From NCBI GenBank assembly GCA_030837445.1, contig JAUPKM010000382.1, positions 1 to 7,509 of the forward strand: a stretch of 7,509 bases of DNA. Reading direction: 5' to 3'. Made by a program: the position numbers and the translations under genes. This document shows positions 1 through 5,222 of the stretch, one piece after another; the first letter of the stretch is position 1, and the number at the start of each line of letters is the position of its first letter. Under the pieces are notes generated by a model. That model saw only the letters and a list, made by a program, of their open reading frames with translations, searched no databases and had not been told where the DNA came from. This DNA is from Actinomycetota bacterium. Its GTDB lineage: Bacteria > Actinomycetota > Actinomycetes > S36-B12 > UBA10799.

Positions 1-144
1 CCGCACGAGATGCCCCAGGACCCGCCGGGCGGGGGATCCGCCCTGGCACGCACTCACATCAACGTCTGGCACGACGACGACACCCTCCATGTCGAGTGGG
101 TGGGCGGTGCGCCGGTGCCGCAACAGGTGGGAGGCCCACGATGA
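1..144 (+). CDS. C-terminal end of an unidentified upstream protein (partial)
   Basis: Frame 1 is open from the first base to a TGA at 142-144, giving the last 47 residues of a protein whose start lies outside the window. The TGA overlaps the ATG of the ketosynthase (ATGA at 141-144). This is the same junction type found repeatedly downstream, and it supports this being a real gene end in the same operon. The visible part begins with a Pro/Gly-rich stretch (residues 1-13), followed by an alternating polar/hydrophobic segment (THINVWHDDDTLHVEW, residues 18-33) that looks like a pair of beta strands, and a Pro/Gly-rich tail. I do not recognise the family. A strand-rich C-terminus next to a ketosynthase could belong to a condensation-like or hot-dog-fold enzyme, but 47 residues cannot decide it. 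The function is unassigned. Confidence 0.65.
   Translation, partial: PHEMPQDPPGGGSALARTHINVWHDDDTLHVEWVGGAPVPQQVGGPR
127..134 (+). promoter_or_regulatory. Ribosome binding site for the ketosynthase
   Basis: GTGGGAGG at 127-134 ends 6 bases before the ATG at 141. It decides the start in favour of ATG 141 over an in-frame GTG at 96. The site lies inside the last codons of the upstream gene, consistent with translational coupling. Confidence 0.7.
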
Positions 145-1859
145 CCGCAGTCACGTCCACCACAGTCCCGTCCACCGCGCCCGTGGTGATCACCGGCCTG
201 GCGTTGCGCCTGCCCGGCGCCGCCGCCCCGGATGATTTCTGGCAGCTCCTGGTCGACGGCGTCGACCGTACGGCCCCCGTCAGCGACCACCGACGCGCCC
301 TCGCGCGCGCGCCGTGGTGGGACGACGTCATCGGTGAGGTGGAGGGCATCGAGCTGTTCGACGCGGGGTTCTTCGGCGTCGACGAGGACGAGGCGAGGTT
401 CATGGACCCGCAGCACCGGGTCGGCATGGAGGTCGCGTACGACGCCCTGTGCGACGCCGGCCTCGCCGAGTCCGGCGAGAGCAGCAGCCGGCGCTACTCC
501 GTGCACCTGGCCATGACCTGCAACCCCTACTACGGTCTCGTCTGCCGGTACCTCGACGAGCACGGCCCGGCCGCGCTGCCCCCGCGCACCGTCATGAACA
601 CGTTCCACGGTGCGCTGGCCGCGCGGATCTCCCACCAGTTCGACCTCACCGGTCCGGTCATGGCCGTGGACACGGCCTGCTCGTCGTTCCTCTCCGCCCT
701 GGTGCAGGGCATCGACTCCATCCGGAACGCGGGGTGCGACGGTGCCGTCGTCGGCGGGGTCAACCTGCTCAGCGCTCCCTACACGTCGATGCTGTGCAAC
801 GCCGGCGGCATCACGACGTCGCACCCGCACGTGCGCGTCTTCGACGAGGAGGCGGACGGCACGCTGATCGGCGAGGGCGCGGTCGTGGTCGTTCTGGAGC
901 GGGAGGACATCGCGCGGGCGCGGAACCGCAGGATCTACGGACGGATCGTCGCGCACGCCATCAACAACGACGGCTCGTCGCTGAGCATCATGGCGCCCAA
1001 CCCGCGTGGTCAGGGCGACGTGATCCGCGACGCGTACCTGGGCTCCGGCGTCGGCCCCACCGCTGTCGGCTACATCGAGGCGCACGGCGCCGGCACGCGG
1101 GTCGGTGACCCGATCGAGGTGAGTGCGCTGTCGAAGGTCTACCGGAAGGAGGACTTCGGCGACGCGAGGATCGGCCTCGGGTCCGTCAAGTCCAACATCG
1201 GGCACCTGCTGAGCGCCGCCGGCGGCGCCGGTCTCGCGAAGCTCCTGCTCAGCCTGGGGCACGGCCAGATGGCGCCGAGCGTGCACCTCACGACGATCAA
1301 CCCGCTGCTCCGGCTGGACAGGACACCGTTCGAGATGGTGACCTCGCCCCGGCCGTGGCCGCGGGTGGACGGGCGGCCGCGGGCAGGCGCCATCACCTCG
1401 CTCGGTCTCGGCGGGACGAACGTGCACGTCGTGGTCGAGGAGGCCGACGAGAAAGGGCGCCCGCGCGGTGCGCTGCCACGGCCTGTGGTGTGTCTCTCGG
1501 CGACGTCCGAGCACGCGCTGGGTCAGATGCTCAAGGAGGTCGAGCGGCGCTGCGCCGACGGCGCCGACCTGTACGACCTCGCGATGACGCTCGCCCGTTT
1601 CCGCCCGGCCCACGGCTGGCGAGCGACTGTCGTCCTCGATCCGGCGACCGGTGCGGTGGTCCGGACCCGCGTCAACCACGTCGCCAGACCCGGCCGCCGT
1701 CCCAAGGGCGAACCGCCCCGCACTCTCGAGGCTGCCGCGGAGCGGTTCCTGAATGGCGGCGCGATCGACTGGACGCAGTTCTTCCCCGACGGAACGGGGA
1801 CGATCCTCGGTCTCGACCCGTACCCATTCTCCCGGCTGCGGTACTGGCTGGGGCACTGA
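141..1859 (+). CDS. Stand-alone type I polyketide beta-ketoacyl synthase lacking an acyltransferase domain
   Basis: This 572-aa protein is predicted to catalyse decarboxylative Claisen condensation of an acyl starter with malonyl-ACP, giving a beta-ketoacyl-ACP. The KS fold spans about residues 14-434. The active-site cysteine is Cys180 in VDTACSS, and the two catalytic histidines are His315 (EAHGAGT) and His355 (KSNIGH). The C-terminal KS signature GLGGTNVHVVVEE is at 422-434. Residues 448-500 resemble the KS-AT linker of modular synthases. Residues 528-572 resemble the post-AT linker, ending in YPFSRLRYW, the equivalent of the usual YPFQRxRYW. The roughly 300-residue AT that normally sits between them is absent, so a malonyl transferase must act in trans. 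Odd residues are Ala317 where most type I enzymes have Thr (EAHGTGT) and Phe183 after CSS. The natural partner is the ACP encoded 20 bases downstream. The KS family call is secure; substrate and product are inferred. Confidence 0.95.
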   Translation: MTAVTSTTVPSTAPVVITGLALRLPGAAAPDDFWQLLVDGVDRTAPVSDHRRALARAPWWDDVIGEVEGIELFDAGFFGVDEDEARFMDPQHRVGMEVAYDALCDAGLAESGESSSRRYSVHLAMTCNPYYGLVCRYLDEHGPAALPPRTVMNTFHGALAARISHQFDLTGPVMAVDTACSSFLSALVQGIDSIRNAGCDGAVVGGVNLLSAPYTSMLCNAGGITTSHPHVRVFDEEADGTLIGEGAVVVVLEREDIARARNRRIYGRIVAHAINNDGSSLSIMAPNPRGQGDVIRDAYLGSGVGPTAVGYIEAHGAGTRVGDPIEVSALSKVYRKEDFGDARIGLGSVKSNIGHLLSAAGGAGLAKLLLSLGHGQMAPSVHLTTINPLLRLDRTPFEMVTSPRPWPRVDGRPRAGAITSLGLGGTNVHVVVEEADEKGRPRGALPRPVVCLSATSEHALGQMLKEVERRCADGADLYDLAMTLARFRPAHGWRATVVLDPATGAVVRTRVNHVARPGRRPKGEPPRTLEAAAERFLNGGAIDWTQFFPDGTGTILGLDPYPFSRLRYWLGH

Positions 1860-1866
1860 CCCACCG

Positions 1867-1874
1867 AAAGGAAA
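1867..1874 (+). promoter_or_regulatory. Ribosome binding site for the carrier protein
   Basis: AAAGGAAA at 1867-1874 lies 5 bases upstream of ATG 1880, inside the 20-base gap after the ketosynthase stop. It selects this start over a much longer in-frame open reading frame that reaches back into the ketosynthase gene. A strong, independent site here may help make more carrier protein than ketosynthase. Confidence 0.7.
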
Positions 1875-1879
1875 CCCGC

Positions 1880-2122
1880 ATGACGAAGGACGTGATCAAG
1901 GCCGTTCTGATCAAGAGGATCGCCTCCGAACTGTCCATCGCTCCCGCCGAAGTCGCGGACGACGAGGGATTCGTGCAGCTCGGCGTGTCCTCGGTTCAGG
2001 CGCTGAAGATCGTGAACGGTCTACGCAAGGAGCTCGAGATGGACATCAATCCGGTTGCGCTCTTTGAGTTCAAGACGGTGGAGGACATCAGCGCCTACCT
2101 CGCGGAGGAGCTGGCCTCATGA
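1880..2122 (+). CDS. Free-standing acyl carrier protein
   Basis: This 80-aa protein matches the normal length of a discrete carrier protein. It is predicted to carry the growing chain on a phosphopantetheine arm. The four-helix pattern is visible: a first helix at about 3-18, the FVQLGVSSVQALKIV loop and second helix at 31-45, a short third helix near LFEFKTVED (61-69), and a last helix ending at residue 79. The attachment site is predicted to be Ser38, aligned with the Ser of the usual LGxDS motif. The preceding Asp is replaced by Ser37 (GVSS), so either serine could be misassigned without a structure, although Ser38 aligns best. It sits between the ketosynthase and aminotransferase genes and overlaps the latter by 4 bases, so it is the likely carrier for both enzymes. 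A peptidyl carrier function is less likely because the LGGHS motif is absent. Confidence 0.93.
   Translation: MTKDVIKAVLIKRIASELSIAPAEVADDEGFVQLGVSSVQALKIVNGLRKELEMDINPVALFEFKTVEDISAYLAEELAS
2104..2110 (+). promoter_or_regulatory. Ribosome binding site for the aminotransferase
   Basis: GGAGGAG at 2104-2110 sits 8 bases before ATG 2119, within the final codons of the carrier protein gene. A second in-frame ATG at 2125 is two codons downstream and slightly further from ideal spacing. Confidence 0.6.
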
Positions 2123-3456
2123 CGATGACCCTGGACACCACGATGAACCTCGCCTATCACGAACGGGTCAAGAAGATCTTGCCGGGCGGCGTGCACTACA
2201 ACTTCAACATGCCCTGGGAAGAGGTGCCGATCCACTTCACCGGCGGTCGGGGCAGCCGTCTGTTCGACATGGACGGCAACGAGTACCTCGACCTCTACGC
2301 ACGGTTCGGTGCGATGATCCTCGGGCATTCCAATGAGGAGTACCTCGAGGCTCTCGGAACGGCGATGCGAAGCGTGCTGTGCGCCAGCCATACGGACTGG
2401 GACGCCGAGGCGCTCGAACTCATGAGCGCGTACATTCCCTGCGCGGAGATGGTCCGGTTCGGCGTGTCCGGCTCGGAGATCCTGCAGGCGTCGCTCCGCC
2501 TGGCTCGCGCCTACACGGGGCGGAACCGGTTCGTGCGGTTCGAGAACCACTACCACGGCAGCTACGACAACATCATGGGCGGTCGCGCGCCCGATCACGC
2601 CAACCCCGTCCCGGTGGACTTCCGCGGCGACTTCAAGGGGACCGCGGGACGGGCCGCCGGCATCATGTCCGAGCAGTCGTACCTGCTGCCGTGGAACGAC
2701 GCGGACGCGCTGGAGGCGCTTCTCGCCGAGCGCGGCGAGGAGATCGCTTGCGTCATCACCGAACCGGTGTGCGTCAACGGCGGCTCGGTCGAACCCGCCC
2801 CGGGGTACCTGGAGCGGATGCGTGAGCTGTGCACGCGGCACGGCGTCGTCCTCGTCTTCGACGAGGTGATCACGGGCGTGCGGATGGGTCTCGGCGGCGC
2901 CCAGAAGGCGTACGGCGTGACGCCGGACCTGGCCACCTTCGGCAAGGCGGTCGCCGGCGGCGGTGTCCCGATCGCGGCGCTGGCCGGCAAGCGAGCGATC
3001 ATGCAGTTGATGGAGAGCAAGAAGGTCGTCCACGCGGGCACGTTCAACGGCTACTCGCTGGGCACGGCCGCCGTGCGGGCGACGTTCGAGATCCTCGGGC
3101 GCGATGACCAGGCGGCGCTGACCGGCATGCGGGGGCACGCCCAGGCGATCGGGGACATCCTCCGCACCGAGGCCGAGCGGGTGGGCCTGCCGATGATCGT
3201 GCAGGGTCCGCCGGGGCTGGCCTCGTTCCACTGCCGTGAGACGCCGCTGGAGACGCCGTCCCAGTACGACTTCGACCTGATGGGCAAGGACATCATCGTC
3301 ACCACCGCGCTCCAGCGACACGGCGTCCTCGTGTCGACCATCTCGCGGCTCTACGTCAACGCCGACCTGTCCGACGTCGACGTCGAGTTCTTCGCCGACC
3401 GCGCGCCGAAGGCCCTGGACGAGGCCAAGCAGCAGATCGACGACATCTACTCGTGA
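2119..3456 (+). CDS. PLP-dependent class III aminotransferase of the glutamate-1-semialdehyde aminomutase type
   Basis: This 445-aa protein has the length and full fold of GSAM-type class III aminotransferases. The N-terminal LPGGVHYNF (21-29) resembles the family opening. The PLP phosphate-binding region is SGSE (117-120), followed by LRLARAYTGR (126-135) and the aromatic/His segment HYHG (144-147). Asp248 in VFDEVITGVR should contact the PLP ring nitrogen, and Lys276 in TFGKAVAGG should form the Schiff base. AGTFNGYSL (306-314) completes the phosphate site. True heme-pathway GSAM is unlikely because the gene lies between a carrier protein and a thioesterase in a biosynthetic operon. GSAM-like domains in microcystin and iturin/mycosubtilin synthases aminate the beta-keto group of a carrier-bound chain, and I infer the same reaction here with the neighbouring ACP. 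An alternative is amination of a free aldehyde or ketone, but no reductase is seen in the window to make an aldehyde. Confidence 0.93.
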   Translation: MTMTLDTTMNLAYHERVKKILPGGVHYNFNMPWEEVPIHFTGGRGSRLFDMDGNEYLDLYARFGAMILGHSNEEYLEALGTAMRSVLCASHTDWDAEALELMSAYIPCAEMVRFGVSGSEILQASLRLARAYTGRNRFVRFENHYHGSYDNIMGGRAPDHANPVPVDFRGDFKGTAGRAAGIMSEQSYLLPWNDADALEALLAERGEEIACVITEPVCVNGGSVEPAPGYLERMRELCTRHGVVLVFDEVITGVRMGLGGAQKAYGVTPDLATFGKAVAGGGVPIAALAGKRAIMQLMESKKVVHAGTFNGYSLGTAAVRATFEILGRDDQAALTGMRGHAQAIGDILRTEAERVGLPMIVQGPPGLASFHCRETPLETPSQYDFDLMGKDIIVTTALQRHGVLVSTISRLYVNADLSDVDVEFFADRAPKALDEAKQQIDDIYS

Positions 3457-3460
3457 GCCG

Positions 3461-3468
3461 AAGGGGAG
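3461..3468 (+). promoter_or_regulatory. Ribosome binding site supporting the GTG start of the CPBP-like gene
   Basis: AAGGGGAG at 3461-3468 lies 3 bases before GTG 3472, or about 5 bases if measured from the GGGG core. It is the only strong site near the start of this frame and lies in the 15-base gap after the aminotransferase stop. Confidence 0.6.
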
Positions 3469-3471
3469 ACC

Positions 3472-4470
3472 GTGTCCGATCCAGTTGTGTCCGCTGAGCC
3501 CGCGACGACGCCGTCGACGGAGAAGCGGCAAAAGCTCGGCCTGAAGGGGTACGGCAAGTACCTCTGGCTCTACGTGGCGCTCAGCATCGGGGCGATGTGG
3601 GGCGTCGTGGCTCTCTACCTGCCCGACTACGAGTTCATGGCGGGAATCCTCGGTGAGCTGGAGACCACGAGCCCTGTCGTGATCCTGGTGCTCCACTCGC
3701 CGGCGATCGCCGCGTTCGTCGTGCTGGCCTGGTACGACGGCTGGCGCGGCGTGGCCAACTACCTGCGCACGTGGGTGCCCCGCAGGAAGGATCTCGTCTG
3801 GATCCCGGTCCTCATGGGCCTCATGCTGCTGTACATCTTCGCGGTGCGGTGGGGGTGTCAGCTGTTCGGCATCGAGGTGCCGCCGGAGCCGATGGGCTTC
3901 GGCGAGGGCCTGGTGGGGTTCCTCCAGTTGCTGTACCGCGAGGTCGGCATGGTCGCCATCGGGATCGGCTGGTTCGGCTTCTTCCTGCCGCTCATGCACC
4001 GCGCCACCGGTAGTCATGTCCGGGCCGGCGCCCTGACGGGCCTTGGCATCGGCCTCTTCGTCGCGCCGGGCAATGTGTTCGCCTCGTTCGAACTGGCTAC
4101 CGCGTGGCCTCTGTACACGGCACAGTTGTGCGTGCTCAGCATCGGCATGTCGCTGCTGATGAGCGAGATGAAGGGCAACACGCTCTTCTTCCTGCTGCCG
4201 TTCTGGGTGTCGGCGTCGGGAAGCCTCCTACGGCTGTACATCTTCGCGAGGGAGACGCAGTACGTGCAGATCGGCCTGTTCACGGTGCTGGTCCTCGCCT
4301 TGTACTTCGTGCTGAAGGCGAAGGGCGGCGGCAAGCTCGCGCCGGTCCACACCTTTCCGGAGTACCTGGAAAACGAGTACACGACCCGCGTGGGTGCGCC
4401 GTTCCCGGGAAAGGGCGACCGCAGCAGAGAGCTCGCGACGCGGCAGCCGAAGGCATCGGAGCCCGAATGA
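3472..4470 (+). CDS. Polytopic membrane protein, probable CPBP-family pseudoprotease
   Basis: This 332-aa protein has about eight hydrophobic segments (roughly 31-50, 66-87, 108-126, 146-172, 184-204, 209-230, 236-256, 265-282) and a polar, charged C-terminal tail of about 50 residues. The order of signatures follows CPBP (CAAX protease and bacteriocin-processing) membrane enzymes: HSPAIAAFVVL (75-85) and WRGVANYLR (91-99) match the usual N-terminal part, GWFGFFLPL (166-174) the EExxWRGxLLP region, GLGIGLFVAPG (190-200) the GLIWGLWHLP region, and GNTLFFLLPFWVSAS (235-249) the GGSLxxxILxHAxxN region. The residues needed for catalysis appear replaced: the Glu pair by Ile163-Gly164, Arg by Phe168, the first His by Val197, the second His by Trp245 and the last Asn by Ser249. 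I therefore infer a non-proteolytic member. In this operon it could scaffold biosynthesis, assist export or give self-immunity. The membrane protein call is secure; the family assignment by eye is moderate. Confidence 0.8.
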   Translation: MSDPVVSAEPATTPSTEKRQKLGLKGYGKYLWLYVALSIGAMWGVVALYLPDYEFMAGILGELETTSPVVILVLHSPAIAAFVVLAWYDGWRGVANYLRTWVPRRKDLVWIPVLMGLMLLYIFAVRWGCQLFGIEVPPEPMGFGEGLVGFLQLLYREVGMVAIGIGWFGFFLPLMHRATGSHVRAGALTGLGIGLFVAPGNVFASFELATAWPLYTAQLCVLSIGMSLLMSEMKGNTLFFLLPFWVSASGSLLRLYIFARETQYVQIGLFTVLVLALYFVLKAKGGGKLAPVHTFPEYLENEYTTRVGAPFPGKGDRSRELATRQPKASEPE

Positions 4471-5222
4471 GCACCTCGATGCTGTGGAACCTTCGACCGT
4501 CGGACACCGGACGGCAGATCGTCATGTTCCCGTTCCTGGGAGGGTTCGGGGCATCGTTCAACGCGTTGATCGAGACGCTTGAAGAGGACTGGGACGTCTG
4601 GACCGTGAATCCTCCGGGGCACGGCTCCAGCGCCCACCCACCGGTGTGCCGGCTCGACGACCTCGTCGGCCTCTACCTGAAGAACCTGCGTGAGGTTCTG
4701 AAACCGGGGTCGGTGTTCTTCGGGCACAGCATGGGCAGCGTCGTGGCGTACCACGTGCTGCTCGCGATGGCCGCGGACGCCGGCTTCGACGGGCGGCGTC
4801 CGGGCGACCTCGTTCTCTCGGCCTCGGCCGCGCCGCCGCACCTCCCGGTGCAGGGGTACGGCGCTCTGCCGGACGACGACTTGATCCGCCACCTGCGGTC
4901 GTTCGGGACATTCCCCGAGGAGGTGGTGCGGGACAAGAACCTCATGGCGATGTTCGTCCCCGCGTTCCGCGCGGACTACCAGGTGCTCGAGGAGGCGCGA
5001 CGCCGTCCGGTGACTCAGCTCGACATTCGGACGCAGCTGATCCTCGGTGGCCGGGACACGCAGACGCCGTTGAACTCCGCGAAGGAGTGGCAGGCCTACC
5101 TCGCCACGCCGATCCGGCACCACCTGCTCGCGGAGCAGGGACACATGTACGTGCTCGACGGTCCGGCGCCGGTGGGCAGGATCCTCGACGAACTGAACCA
5201 CTTCGCCGAAAGAGTCTCGTGA
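4467..5222 (+). CDS. Type II thioesterase (alpha/beta hydrolase)
   Basis: This 251-aa enzyme is the usual size for external type II thioesterases of polyketide and peptide synthases. It hydrolyses acyl groups from carrier proteins, either to remove stalled chains or, where no integrated thioesterase exists, to release product. The catalytic triad is visible: Ser88 in GHSMGS, Asp197 in LGGRDTQTP and His226 in GHMYVL. The N-terminal oxyanion region FPFLGGFG (21-28) replaces the common FPHAGG pattern, and NPPGHGSS (48-55) matches the family's PGxG stretch. The start is ATG 4467, overlapping the preceding stop (ATGA), with GGAG at 4458-4461 five bases upstream. The longer in-frame extension back to 4104 is only a shadow inside the membrane protein gene. 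No other release domain is visible in the window, so chain release by this protein is a reasonable inference. Confidence 0.93.
   Translation: MSTSMLWNLRPSDTGRQIVMFPFLGGFGASFNALIETLEEDWDVWTVNPPGHGSSAHPPVCRLDDLVGLYLKNLREVLKPGSVFFGHSMGSVVAYHVLLAMAADAGFDGRRPGDLVLSASAAPPHLPVQGYGALPDDDLIRHLRSFGTFPEEVVRDKNLMAMFVPAFRADYQVLEEARRRPVTQLDIRTQLILGGRDTQTPLNSAKEWQAYLATPIRHHLLAEQGHMYVLDGPAPVGRILDELNHFAERVS

Noticed and set aside
21..33. Short hairpin CCCGC-CGG-GCGGG that could be read as a terminator or operator
   Set aside because: The stem is only 5 bp, it has no T-run, and it lies within coding sequence of a high-GC genome where such palindromes arise by chance.
96..140. Upstream GTG start giving the ketosynthase 15 extra residues
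   Set aside because: No good ribosome binding site precedes it, the extra residues are not KS-like, and ATG 141 has a well-placed GGGAGG and the ATGA overlap used throughout the operon.
1641..1721. Possible frameshift or deletion scar where the acyltransferase domain is missing from the ketosynthase gene
   Set aside because: The frame is continuous with normal codon bias on both sides, and both linkers are intact. The short form is best read as the natural architecture.
54..1856. Very long antisense open frames opposite the ketosynthase, and similarly at 2095-4017, 4014-5201 and 5096-6619
   Set aside because: They are rich in Arg, Asp, His and Val, with low-complexity repeats of dipeptides and no recognisable motif. 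They are mirror images of G/C-biased codon use on the + strand, where each region carries a clear protein family.
2119..3456. Heme biosynthesis glutamate-1-semialdehyde aminomutase (HemL)
   Set aside because: The fold matches, but the SGSE variant, the coupling to a carrier protein and the absence of other heme genes favour a biosynthetic-cluster aminotransferase.
4104..4466. N-terminal extension of the thioesterase by 121 residues
   Set aside because: It lies wholly inside the membrane protein gene in another frame, looks like Arg/Ala/Gly shadow sequence, and ATG 4467 gives a normal-length thioesterase.
5087..5218. N-terminal extension of the MFS transporter by 44 residues
   Set aside because: The stretch is a Pro/Arg-rich shadow of the thioesterase gene. 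GTG 5219 or 5240 gives a standard MFS N-terminus.
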